Of a DNA stretch of 64,000 nt, positions 48,071 to 58,830 are shown one piece after another; position 1 is the first letter of the stretch, and the number at the start of each line of letters is the position of its first letter. The notes under the pieces were generated by a model. It worked only from the letters and a program-made list of their open reading frames with translations, was not told the origin of the DNA and did not search any database. Source of the DNA: Diaporthe sp. PMI_573 (Eukaryota; Ascomycota; Sordariomycetes; Diaporthales; Diaporthaceae); NCBI GenBank assembly GCA_021399435.1, contig JAJTUP010000024.1, positions 372,001-436,000 of the forward strand, read 5' to 3'. The translations under genes and the position numbers were made by a program.

Positions 48071-51000
48071 TTATGAGAGACGAGAAAGTCTCAGCTTCAA
48101 CGCGAGACTGCCAACGCAATGGTCCTCTTCAAGGATGCAGGACTCAGCAGGATTGTCGGCTGTGGAAAGAGGCTCAAGTGGCCTACGCAAAGAGCTCTCG
48201 AAAATAGGCTGCTGAGAAGCGACGAGGGAGTCGAGGTCGATATTTTCCGGATTGGACGAGATTCCGTATTGCATGCGGACCTCGTCGGTGGGGACCAAGC
48301 CGGCTGTCTTCCGCATCTTCTGGACCCGATTGATGATGTCACGGACTAAGCCCTCACCCAAGAGTTCGCTGTTGGGCGCGACATCCAGGAGGACAATGAC
48401 GTCCTCAGAAAACGAAGCCTCCCACTTGGGGCCGCCTTGATCAGACGAGCCGGTCGACGCTTGTGCACCCAGTGTTCGAACGACATTGAGATCATCCTCT
48501 TCTAGATCAATACCCTCGATCGTCATCCGTTTATCCTGGAGGTATTGTCTCAGCTGAATCTGAGTCAAGTTGGGCAAAGCCTTGCGAATGACCTGCACGT
48601 TCTTCTTCAACTTCTTGCCAAGAGTAGGCCAGTCGACGCATGCCTCGAGAAGGATATTGAACCGCTCTTCATCACGAGACAGTACTACCTCGCGAACGTT
48701 GAGCTCTTCCTTTACGTATGACTGCAATTCTTCCACATCTGACAAGACTTGTGTGTCGGCGATGACGATGAGGGAAAGGAGTGGGGTCTTCAGAGGCGTG
48801 TTGGCTCGCTCTCGTGCGACCCTACCAAGCTGGATGACTTTTTGCATCGCGGAGACTTTTCGCTCCGTAACCTCATCAAACAGAGATTCCTGTACGGTTG
48901 GATATGGGAGGAAGTGCACACTTCTGGAATCAGTGAAGACAGCAAGCTGATCCCCTTGATACGGTTGTAGCAAGCCATATATATGGTCGGTAATGAACGG
49001 CGTGAAGGGGGCCAGAGCGCGGACCAGAGTAAGGAGAACCTCGCTCAGCGTTTCCAGAGCCTGTTTCGTATCTCCCACACTTAGACCCGCCGTGCCCTTG
49101 AGTCTCTTACGGTTGAAACGAATGTACCAATTCGTGAGATTGTCAATGACTCGTAGTAGGCGAGGCACAACTGTATAGAGGCGGTATTCTATTACACAAA
49201 GTCATTAACACGACATCTCAGTGCATCAAATCTGGAGATAGATGACTTACCGAGCATCTCCTGGTCGATGAAGCGTAGCATGCTCTGACAATCAGCAAGA
49301 ATCCAGCGGTCCATGATGTTGCTGATGCTGTTCGCAGCCGGCAAGGCAGCAGCAACAAACGCGTGACCTGTGTTCTTTTTGAACAGAACCGCCTGCTCCT
49401 GGAAGAATCGATAGCTATTCCAGAGTGGAAGGAGAATCTTGGTAACGACTTCCTTGACACCCGATTCCTTGAATCTGAGCGGCTCTCCCCTCACAACTGG
49501 GGAGTTGATGAGGTAAAGTCGAAGCGCGTCGGACCCGTGGGAGTTAATAATGCTCATCGGATCGGGATAGTTCTTCAGGCTTTTAGACATCTTCTTCCCG
49601 TCTTCAGCCAATACTAAACCGTTGACAATCACGTTCTTATACGGGGCTTGTCCAAACAAGTGGTGCCCAAGAATAGCAAGGGTATAGAACCAGCCCCGAG
49701 TTTGATCCAATCCTTCGGCGATGAAGTCAGCCGGGAACAGCCCACGCTGGAAGCTGTCTGCATTTTCAAATGGGTAGTGGTTCGATGCATATGGCATGCT
49801 CCCAGATTCAAACCTATATGATTTATTATTGAAAGGTTCTGGCGTAACACAAGACAAGAATACATACCAGCAATCAAACACCTCGTCGACTCTTCGAAGG
49901 TGGCCTTTGCCCTGTTTCGAGGGAATTGTTATTTTGTCAACCTTGTCCTTGTGGATATCGTCCAAGCTGCCTTGGAAGCCACTGAGCTCTTTGAGTTCAG
50001 CAATGCTCCCAACGCAGACGATCTCCTGGAAGTCCTCGCTGACCCACAAAGGCAAAGGCGTGCCCCAGTAGCGATTTCTAGAAACATTCCAGTCGTGGGC
50101 GCCAGAGATCCAGTTGTTGAACCTCTTTGACTTGACGAAATCCGGCACCCAACGAGTCTTCTCGAGATCGGCCAGGATGCCTGGGATGGAGTCCTGGACG
50201 CGAATGAACCAGGAGGAAACGGCTTTCCGAATGAGTTGCGTATCGGAGCGCCAGCAGAATTTGTCCGAGTGGGTCACCATAGTCTCGACCAAAAGACGTC
50301 CAGTCTGGCGGAGGTCGCGCAGGATGGCTTTGTCGGCGACCTTGACGTGTTGGCCAGCGTACTCGGGGATCTCTGAGGTGAACTGTCCCTTTTCGTCGAC
50401 GGGGCAAGGGGGCAGGCGCTCCGGAGAGATGAAACCTGCCGCGACGGCAGCATCATAATCCTCCTGACCGAACGCAGGAGCCTGATGCACTAAGCCTGTC
50501 CCTTCCCCAGCTTCTACTGCATATCAGCACCGGTTACAGAGCCAGCAGTGACGGTTGGACGCATAGGACAGGGCGTTACAGCGGTTTGTGAGTACTTACC
50601 GACGTAATCGGCACCGATAACCTGAAAGCAATCGGAGAATTGTTGCGTGAAGTAGGGGAACAAGGGTGTGTACTTCCACCCGATCATCTCTTTGCCCAAA
50701 ATCTTGTCGAGCACCTTGTATTTTGCCTTCTTCAGGTCCTTGTATAGCGATGAAAGCCCGCTTTCCAGGATGATATAATGGCGGCCGGACTTCTCGTCTA
50801 GAATCTTCACATACTCGAATGAAGGGTTGATGGCGATGAACAAGTTGGACGGCAAGGTCCACGGAGTGGTAGTGTAAATCACAAGCGATGTGTCCTCGTA
50901 ACCCACCTGACCGACCACAGGAAAGGCGACCAAGATCGCGGGATCCTGCGTCATCTTCTCGTTCTGCTTGGCCTCCATCTGACTGAGAGGGGTGCAGAGC

Positions 51001-51736
51001 GCCGTCGAGAAAGGCATGATCTGGTAAGCACGATACACCTTGCCTTGATCCCACAGCTGTTTGAAAACCCACCAGCAGGATTCCATGAAAGACGCATCCA
51101 TGGTCTAGAAATCGGTATGAGCGGCAGGCGGCTGAGCGGGACGGATTCAGCCACCCTGTGGCTCAACATACCTTGTAGTCGTTGTCGAAATCAATCCAGC
51201 GTCCCAGACGTTCGATAATGCGCCTCCATTCATCAGAGTATTTCATGACGATGGCTCTGCACTCGGCGTTGTACTTTTCAATACCGATTTCCTGCACGGC
51301 ATCTCGGCCGGACATACCAAGCTTCTTATCGATCTCGTACTCGATAGGAACGCCATGAGTGTCCCAGCCAAATCTTCGAACCACGTGATACTGCTTCATG
51401 GACCAATATCGGGGGATAATGTCCTTGATAGTGGACGTGAGGAGATGTCCGTAGTGCGGGAGGCCTGTGGGAATTAGTTGTCATTCGGAGGGGGTGAGAC
51501 TGTGGGACATCGTACCAGTTGCTGTGTCAAAAGGCTCATTAATGAATCTTCTAGTATTTATCAAGCCCGGGAAAGACCATGGAGATTACAAGCAGGGGAA
51601 CAATACCAAATGGTGGGCCATCGTAGAACGTGAAGCGCTCACGGTTCTCAGTAAGCCGTAGCTGGGTCTGGAAAGCTTCGATCTCTCGCCATCGGGTGAG
51701 AACGTCCTCCTCTACCTTCGGGAAGCTGATGCTCAT
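48071..51736 (-). CDS. ILS1: Isoleucyl-tRNA synthetase, cytosolic
   Basis: Charges tRNA-Ile with isoleucine in the cytosol. Seven exons: 51607..51736, 51516..51521, 51172..51464, 50600..51104, 49868..50516, 49251..49813, 48071..49188; introns of 85, 51, 67, 83, 54 and 62 nt, all GT-AG. The product is about 1087 aa, close to the yeast length. The class I signature [13 protein letters not shown] (HYGH at about 49-52) is assembled across the 6-nt second exon. The editing (CP1) domain includes [11 protein letters not shown], and [16 protein letters not shown] follows. The second signature KMSKS is at about 602-606, followed by the anticodon-binding region with [13 protein letters not shown] and a C-terminal extension. 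No mitochondrial presequence is seen at [12 protein letters not shown]. The open frame starts two codons earlier at a GTG, so 51736 is the first ATG. Essential core gene. Confidence 0.97.
51516..51521 (-). other. ILS1: 6-nt microexon of ILS1
   Basis: The minus strand reads ...GACACAG|CAACTG|GTACGAT... Including these six bases turns PPF-G...LPHYGH into [12 protein letters not shown], the invariant class I signature. Skipping it also keeps the frame, but drops two residues (Ala-Thr) from the ATP-binding loop. Confidence 0.88.
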
Positions 51737-53339
51737 AATCACTGGTCACTCTGAGAGCAACTGGAGCGATTGTACTTTCAGATGATATTCCTAGGTAGAC
51801 AGCCTCAGGAGTGGTTGTCGAGCGCGAAATCGTGAATGTTAATGGCAGCTTGTTTGATGCAGAGTCATACCGAGTTACTCATCCCAAGCCTTTTGGAGGG
51901 GGCAGGCCGTAGAATCAGGTCGCGGGGTCTTACTACAACTCAACAGGGATACCACCTTAGCCGCTCGCTACGTGTGGCACAGCCAATCGGCGACTTCGTG
52001 GCTCAATATTACGACAGTTGGCACTCCTGGGTGTGCCTGTTGGTCCTAATCCTGTGTGCAGCCACAATCCTTTGTTTTAGATTTGCCTGTTAGTTCTATT
52101 CTCAAAGCACAACCTTGGTTGGCTGAGCGCTTTGTGCTCTTTCTTGTACGGACTGTGTGGCGTATAAGGCTGCGGCCTATGTTAGTTGATACTTCGCCGA
52201 CCCTAGAGAGAGCCTGGCAACTAACCTTATGATTATCATGTCCATTTTATGAATTTAAACGATTGCTACACACTTAATAAATGTATCCGGGGAGAACTGC
52301 AACGCTGGCCCGTAGTGTCCAACGGCGCAAGCTTTATGGCTGATATGATTTTTGCTTATTTTGGGAGTCGTAGTCCACTTTGTCCCTCTTATGGTGTCCA
52401 CTAATTACTTGATGTTCCAAAAGAACCACAATGGTCGAGTGGGCGTCACTATAATGCGGCTATATCCCAAGAATAGCAGGCCGTGATGGCATTTCTATCT
52501 CGGTGTCGCCACTTGTTAGTTTTGGTGACGACTCTCTAGCCCAGGGAACGATGATGCGGCACAGTCCCGCCATGAGGTTAGGGAAAGACGTCCCTGACGC
52601 TAAGTCCTCAGGTGGACGAATTCGTCGCGAGTTAGGAGGAAGGAAAGGAGTTATCTCAATTGTAAGCCGGACTAGATAGCAAATCCTACTTCCGCTGAGA
52701 ATTGTGAGCTCAGCTTTGCCCTTCATTGATATTTCATGGCTGCGGCTTAAGTAGGCTATGCCTTTGGTTTTCCTGGCGATAGAGAGTATGAAGCTGTTGC
52801 ACAATACTCGTCCACCGTGAACGATGATTGCGGCCCGGCCCCCTATGCGTGGAACATGAAAGCTCTATAATCCCTTAAGTGCGAGAGAAATAAGGATGCC
52901 CCGCGTGCTCCAGTATTGCGACCCTCGCAAGCTTGGGTCATGGCCCGCTCCGCTGATAAATTTAGAGATCTCTAAACTTAAGCCAGCAATGAGATTTTAC
53001 TTCAAGGCTAGGCCGCCTTATTGCCGAGACCGGGGAGCTAGGCCAGAAGAGGCCTCAGCTCAAGGCAGACACCATGCGGCTAATCGATGGAAAGTGCACG
53101 ATTGGCTGAAGGGCAGAAAGCCGCTAGACTCGGAAACTCAGGGGCGAAATGTCTAGACTGCAGGCAAGGAGATTAAATTCCGTGCAGCTGTCCGTTCTTG
53201 TCCACCTTTTCTTTCATCAAAGGCGCCCGTCACTCGTTGATAACTTCGTTGCCTTGACCAATCCCAACTGCAACTCACTCTCTGCTGCTCATCCACCTGC
53301 ATTCCCAGGCTGACGCAGATCGAACATAACGAACCCAGC
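51737..53339. other. Intergenic region
   Basis: 1.6 kb between divergent genes; the ends should contain the ILS1 and cell-wall protein promoters. Frames up to 114 codons have no recognisable content. The middle is AT-richer and could be a decayed repeat, but no ends are visible. Confidence 0.5.
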
Positions 53340-54187
53340 ATGTATTCTCACTCAATTTTCCTGGCTTCCGCTCTTGCGGCGGGCACGATGGCGCAGTCAA
53401 CCTCCGTCACCAGCCTGTTCCTCTACGGCTACGAGGGCCAGAATATTGTTGCCTCGGTCATATCTGCCGCGCCCGAGGCGACGTCGTTTTTCGTGAACTG
53501 CGCACCTGGCACAGATGGCAGCGACGTAAGCAGAGTGCTATGACCTTTTCTGTGTGTTCCGGTTCTAATGCTGAAGCATGCAGTGCGGATTCGGACCTGG
53601 CGTCACTTTCGTCAATGGGCCGTCGACCGTTGCTCTTCACGTCACTGAGAGTGATGCTTTGTGAGTGGGCCCAGAGCACAGCTCTCCTCCCTACCCATGC
53701 ACTTGATCAAAGTGGAGCATATTGGCTAATCATCTGCAGCACAATGGACACCGAGTGCAAGATCACGTCCGAGTTAGCAGACTGTGTTCAGACGATTGCT
53801 GGCCCCGAGGCGAACGACCCCGGTGTTATGTCAGCTGTCGTCAGCGACCTCACGAACAGCCTGTTACCGGTGACGATCACAGCCGGCCTGGAGAAAATCC
53901 AGGCTGGTGGCAGTGCCACGGCCACAGGCTCCTCCGGCACAGCTGAGCCGACTGGGTCTGCGGCATCTGGTCCCTCAGAGACGGGTTCTTCTGCCTCGAG
54001 GACTGGCGAGGCTACGTCCGCGACTGGGACTTCAACCTCCGCGTCCTCAACCTCGGCTTCGAGCTCGACGGCGGCCAATGGTGCTGTGGCTGGGGCAGGC
54101 CAGAACCTCGTTCTTGCTGGACTGTCTGGAGTGCTTGGACGTGATGGCACTGTAGATGAAAACGGGAAGCCATGGCGCTTGGAATAG
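53340..54187 (+). CDS. Ser/Thr-rich secreted cell-wall protein, GPI-anchor type
   Basis: Three exons: 53340..53525, 53584..53660, 53740..54187; introns of 58 and 79 nt, about 236 aa. It has a signal peptide (about residues 1-18, MYSHSIFLASALAAGTMA), then a conserved Cys-bearing domain (FFVNCAPGTDGSD, CGFGPGVTFVNGPSTVALHVTESDAFTMDTECKI, ADCVQTIAGPEAND) common in fungal surface proteins. A Gly/Ser/Thr/Ala-rich linker probably carries O-glycans. The C terminus starts like a GPI signal (AANGAVAGAGQNLVLAGLSGVLG) but continues into a polar tail (RDGTVDENGKPWRLE). Removing one A in GGACGTGATG would give GVMAL and a stop, a usual GPI end. So either this allele has lost the anchor or there is a base error. 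Function unknown beyond the wall or extracellular space. Confidence 0.8.
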
Positions 54188-55311
54188 AAATAACGCTTGC
54201 TATGACTTGCCCAGAGAGATCAGTCTGTTGCTCAAGGTCATGTGGCGGTGATGTGAAAAGGCAGAAAGGCAGCGTTTGCCCGGGCCTTTTCGTCTCGACT
54301 CATTTCCATGTTCACTCTTGGGGACAACCTGGTACATATGTTCAAAGCGTGTTACGAGCATATACTTGACTTTTGGCCTGAACATGGTAGTGGGCACCTT
54401 GTTCCAGCAATGGCAGTGCAAACACCCTGCACGTCGCACATTGCTGTAGGCACGAGTGCTGGTCAAGAGTCAAGACGAGAGCAGTCTGGTCAGTAATAAG
54501 CGCATCGAGCCACATTATGATCTGCAGTCTTATTATTATTCTCGAGCCGCTTCTGAAACCGTCAGGCACTCATCGAATCGTCGAGCAGTGGACGAAGGGA
54601 GACAGATGGCGGGGTGAGGTGATGAGCTGGAGGTCCGTGGGTAAAGCTGAATGCGGTGAGGTGAGTGAGCTCAATGCACGACACACGCGGTTAGGTGCTG
54701 CTGCTAAGGTGTGCTTGCTTCGCTTGCTTGCTTCGGTACATGGTTGCCAGGGTACGCGGGTACAAGGATACCGGGATACGTGGGCACGGGCACGGACACG
54801 AAAGCAGCTTAGTGCCAAGTTGACAGCCAATCCCAGACCAGCCCCTCTGATTTGTTGCGCAAGGCAGGACCAACCATCCTTCAAACACGGGTTGCCGTGT
54901 GCTGGTCTGCGCTGGTCCTGAGCTGGCGGGCGCTGCACGGCATTCAGGCTCTTGTGCACTCATTCGCGTTCACCGTCTTCCCACCCCCTCTTCCTCACTA
55001 CACTACCACACCCACCAACACACCACCACTCCCATCGCTCCGCCGTCCAAAATCAGCTCCTATTACACGGCGACCAACCTCTCCGCCATGCGACCGTAGG
55101 GAGAAGACACAGCTGACGCATTTGTCCCTCTCCTCTCCGCTCAACACGCTCGAACCAACATCGTCGCTGGGACTCAAAGCTCGCTTGCCACTCTCTGCTG
55201 TCGCGCGGTCGCACTCGTTTCCTGCCGGCATAGCAAGTTTGTGAATCTCTGATTACCTTCAACGAGACCCAGCGATCATTCGACAATAGAGTTCTGTCCG
55301 TTTCACCCACC
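54188..55311. other. Intergenic region and leader of the coiled-coil gene
   Basis: 1.1 kb, with a pyrimidine/CA-rich stretch at about 54970-55060 that probably belongs to the promoter or 5' untranslated region of the next gene. No gene recognised. Confidence 0.5.
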
Positions 55312-57051
55312 ATGTCTGCTTCAGACGCGGCTGTCGCACAGCCCGTCGTCACGGTCGAGAACGATGCCCCACCAGAGGGGCCCGTTGTGAATGCATCGCA
55401 ACAGAGTCTTGCAAGCCTCCCATCGACCGAGGGACCTGCGTCGCCTGCCGACCCCAACCACTCCTTCAAGTCCGAATTGCACGACGATCGAGCTTCCGCC
55501 ACCGTCATACCCTCGTCCCAGACACCCCCACCCTCCTCCCAGGTGCCGACCAACGGCGCCGGCAGCAGGGCACCGCAGAGCTCCCAGAGGCAGCGTATGC
55601 TGTCGCCTCCAGTGACCGGTCTGAACACAGCTCGTCACGAAGCCACACCTTCTGGGCTGTTCACTGCGCCGAGACCCGAAGCAGTCGTCGCCGCGGCGCC
55701 AGATGCGCTTCGGGCCATGCTTCAGTCCTGTATCGCAGAACACACGCGGTTGAAGACAGAGGCGGCCCACCATAAGCTCCAATACCACCTCCTCAGCGTT
55801 CGAGCCGACGAAGATGCGCACCGAGCCGCCGTTGAGCAGGAGCTGACGCTCCGCCAGCTCGACGCTTTGCGCAGACAGAAGGCCGAGGCCCCAGCCCCAC
55901 CTGCCAGGAAGATCCCCAGCCCGAGCCCCGAGATCTCGCAGGCCATGTACGATCAGCTACGGGACTTGGGCGAGAAAGCTATCGAGGACAACAAGAAGAT
56001 TCGCAAGGACTATGAGGAGGCCTGCAAGCGTCTCAAGGCCGCCAAGAAGCTTATTGTGCGCCAGGAAGAGGACATGGACAGTTTACGGGAGGAGAATGAG
56101 CTGCTCCGGAATCGCCTTCACGACAAAAGAGAACTGTGGAACCAACTGGCAAGCCCAGGGGGCATGTTCCATACTCCAAAGACTGCGCAAGCGTCCCCTT
56201 CACAATATCGGAATACCCCACGACAGACGCCCAAACAACGAGACAGCCGCGAGGGGCGCCAGGAGCCTTTCGCCGTCCTTCTCCAAGCTGCCACGCAGGA
56301 AAACAGCAGCGCCCCTTCAACCCCAGCTACTCCAAACCGATCAGGCGGGCGACATCCTTTGAAGCATTCCCGGGGCGTCCACTCCCTGTCATCTCTTCCA
56401 ACCACACCGAATCCGCCTAGGCCCCGCGGCTCCGATTTGCTACCCGCAGCCGACCTTGTACCTCATACCGAGCCGCCCCGCCGCTTCGTCAACCGAAGCT
56501 TCATTCCAGAAACACCCGAACGAGGCCTCAGCTTCGCCCGGAACGAACGCCCCGAGCCGGCGCATCAAAGCCGGGAGAGCACGATATCGGCCGACGACAA
56601 CCAGGAGCTTGCTAGAGCCGCCCTCCAGTCGGTTGCACAACAGGTCGCATCCTTTGCTTCCCGCGGCTCGCCCCCACCACGGCGGCCACTTCCGTCGCAG
56701 CGCAGCCAGAACACAGAAGAAGACAGCCAGGTCTACGAGAGCCAGGCCAGCCAGGAGGCGTCAGCGATGTTGAGGAGGGACCCCCGGGAGAGCTTCGACG
56801 TCGCGAGCTCCCACAACTCGAGGGACGTGACGCCGACGCCCATCGCGACGGAGAAGAGCCAGAGGATGCAGTCCACCCTGAGAGGCCCGATTAACAAGTC
56901 CGGGCTGTCGAGCAGTGGGAAGCGCAAGTTTGACGCCAGCGTCGCGGACGAGGCGAGGCGCGCCGAGCCCACGAGTCCCACTAAGAGGCTGAGACTGGCT
57001 GGCGGCTTGCGCGAGGGGTCCTCGCTCATCGGGCTTGGGATTCGAGATTGA
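55312..57051 (+). CDS. Coiled-coil protein, probably nuclear; family not recognised
   Basis: An intronless 579-aa frame with a good start context (CACC ATG). Residues 1-130 are Ser/Pro/Ala-rich and disordered. Two heptad-rich segments follow (about 131-192 and 206-280, including EKAIEDNKKIRKDYEEACKR and MDSLREENELLRNRL), predicting dimerisation. The rest is low-complexity with many SP and TP sites (TPKTAQASP, TPRQTPKQ, SLPTTPNPPRP), possible targets of proline-directed kinases. The C terminus has basic clusters (GKRKFD, SPTKRLRLAGG) that look like nuclear localisation signals, then a short GLGI end. It resembles disordered scaffold proteins of chromosome or spindle machinery, but I cannot assign a family. 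Confidence 0.8.
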   Translation: MSASDAAVAQPVVTVENDAPPEGPVVNASQQSLASLPSTEGPASPADPNHSFKSELHDDRASATVIPSSQTPPPSSQVPTNGAGSRAPQSSQRQRMLSPPVTGLNTARHEATPSGLFTAPRPEAVVAAAPDALRAMLQSCIAEHTRLKTEAAHHKLQYHLLSVRADEDAHRAAVEQELTLRQLDALRRQKAEAPAPPARKIPSPSPEISQAMYDQLRDLGEKAIEDNKKIRKDYEEACKRLKAAKKLIVRQEEDMDSLREENELLRNRLHDKRELWNQLASPGGMFHTPKTAQASPSQYRNTPRQTPKQRDSREGRQEPFAVLLQAATQENSSAPSTPATPNRSGGRHPLKHSRGVHSLSSLPTTPNPPRPRGSDLLPAADLVPHTEPPRRFVNRSFIPETPERGLSFARNERPEPAHQSRESTISADDNQELARAALQSVAQQVASFASRGSPPPRRPLPSQRSQNTEEDSQVYESQASQEASAMLRRDPRESFDVASSHNSRDVTPTPIATEKSQRMQSTLRGPINKSGLSSSGKRKFDASVADEARRAEPTSPTKRLRLAGGLREGSSLIGLGIRD

Positions 57052-57907
57052 TTGCCATGATACCCCGGTTGTTCGCAACTTCTGTTGATTCATTCTCAGG
57101 CGCTGTCGAGCCGGTTTGAGCGCATGGGTGTTATGTTGCTTCACAAAAAGTCCTGCCTCACGGCTGAGACGAGAAGGCCATGGTTATGGGTGAGATGAGT
57201 TCACCTAATACATACTTGTTATGTATCATATTTTTTCGAAAGGCCACATTAGCTATTGTTTTATGGGTACATGCCGATTCGCTGCCCTCCGACTTTGTTT
57301 CTTGTCTGTCCGCTTGGAGACGCTCAATATGATATCTCAGCGGGACCAATTTTTGGGTTAGCACTTTTCGCTTTGGCAGCGTGTGCGTTCTGGGGGGGGG
57401 GGGGGGCGGGAGTTCATCTTGAGACTGTGGGATTTCCACAGCTTCATGGGGCTGGCGTTATATTGGATTCCATTGGTACTCGAATAGCAGGAAATCAAAG
57501 AAAAATTGAAATGAACCACTGCCTCACTCACCATCTTTCAGGTACTGTGACACTGCTTTTTACGTAGGCCATTCTACAGCAAGTCTTCTCATAGAGATGT
57601 GTTTATTTCAGAGTGATTCTCTATGTGTGGAGTCGTTCATTTACGGGGGGCACAATGTTGTGTCACTTGGTGACTCATTGGGTCTTCTTCAGAGAACTCG
57701 TCACTTGAGGCTTCTATATGGAAGTTTTACACAGCATTGATATTCTGCCCATTTTGATCAGCCTAGGTATTTGAATTCCAGTGAAATATGCATGATTCCA
57801 AAATCTGAGCGTCCACCTCAGGCCCCTTGAATGGAGCAATCTTGATGCATGAGGACGTCCCATATGAAGAAGTACGAGTACTTGTCCAGCAGCCCAAGAC
57901 TCCTTGA
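57052..57907. other. Intergenic region with poly(G) run
   Basis: 0.85 kb between converging 3' ends (coiled-coil gene and cyclotransferase gene). A run of 15 G at 57392..57406 is the only notable item. Confidence 0.55.
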
Positions 57908-58582
57908 CTACTTCTCAGCAGCTTCAAGTTCTGCCTTGGCCGCCTTGTACACCTCCAGATCGAATGTACCGTCATCCAACTCGTCATCACCACCGATCCA
58001 TGCAAACACCACGCCGAAAACGCTCTCGGTGACCGTGCTACCATCCTCGCCGAGGAAATGGATCAAGCACATTTTCTCATCGTACTTTCCGCCCTCGTAC
58101 GCCGTAAGCCGGTCCTTCCTCGCAGCCCCCTCGATCTCGCATGCCATCCCTTTCACCCCAACCCTCGGGCTCTGGTCGGCAACGAACGCAGGGAAGGGAC
58201 CCCACATCTTGAGGTGGCCGCGGTTTCTGAGCATCGCGGGCCTCATGACCGGTGGTGCCTCCAGGCCGAGGACCTTTTGGGCGATGCCTGGGTCCATCAG
58301 GGTTCCGTAGAAGAAATAGGTCTCCTTGCTCTCGCGTTGTTTTATCTTGGCCGCCTGGCGCTCTTCACTTTCGCGTATGTCCTCGGCCAGGATGTCGCGG
58401 TCTGGGTTCTCACGTTGATCTTTGAGAAAGGACGCGTACGACGCAGAAAAGCCGCGCAACTCGTCCTGCGGGGGTTCGGATTCTTTTGGAGGTTCCTCTG
58501 TCGGGATGGGTGGATTTTCATCACCTTGATTTGCAACGTCTGTGCCACGATCCGCCTGGGGCAAATGCTCCTCAGGTTCCAT
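57908..58582 (-). CDS. Gamma-glutamylcyclotransferase-like (AIG2/GGCT fold) protein
   Basis: A 224-aa frame from MEPEEHLPQ. The N-terminal 80 residues are acidic, Pro-rich and helical (RDILAEDIRESEERQAAKIKQRE), without a known domain. Residues about 89-220 form a GGCT-like domain: FFYGTLMDPGIAQ (substrate loop YGTLM, 92-96), PAMLRNRGHLKMWGPFPAFV, GVKGMACEI, and LTAYEGGKYDEK with the expected catalytic Glu at about 163. The FGVVFAWIGGDDELDDGTFDL end completes it. Such enzymes cyclise or release gamma-glutamyl groups from gamma-glutamyl amines or peptides, yielding 5-oxoproline; some fungal relatives are untested. The frame continues upstream to 58909, but that part lies antisense to the amidoligase and shows no conserved block, so I start at 58582. 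Head-to-head with the amidoligase gene, about 250 bp apart. Confidence 0.85.
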   Translation of the reverse strand: MEPEEHLPQADRGTDVANQGDENPPIPTEEPPKESEPPQDELRGFSASYASFLKDQRENPDRDILAEDIRESEERQAAKIKQRESKETYFFYGTLMDPGIAQKVLGLEAPPVMRPAMLRNRGHLKMWGPFPAFVADQSPRVGVKGMACEIEGAARKDRLTAYEGGKYDEKMCLIHFLGEDGSTVTESVFGVVFAWIGGDDELDDGTFDLEVYKAAKAELEAAEK

Positions 58583-58830
58583 TGTGTTGAGAACGGGGAG
58601 GCAGTCAGGAAGAGCCGCCTCGATTCGTGTCAGAAAATTGATGTAAGCGGTTTGAATTGTCCTGGCTGATTTTTGGTTGTTCTTGACTTGGAAGTTGGGC
58701 TGTTGAAAGCAAGTTCTGACCCTGTTGAGCCACTGGCGTGAGGGGTTGCGTGGGATCCTCGCATCCTGAGATGACTGATTCGATTTGCCCTGAACCGCTG
58801 CCTGAGAGTCGCAAACTAACCTGCTACCAG

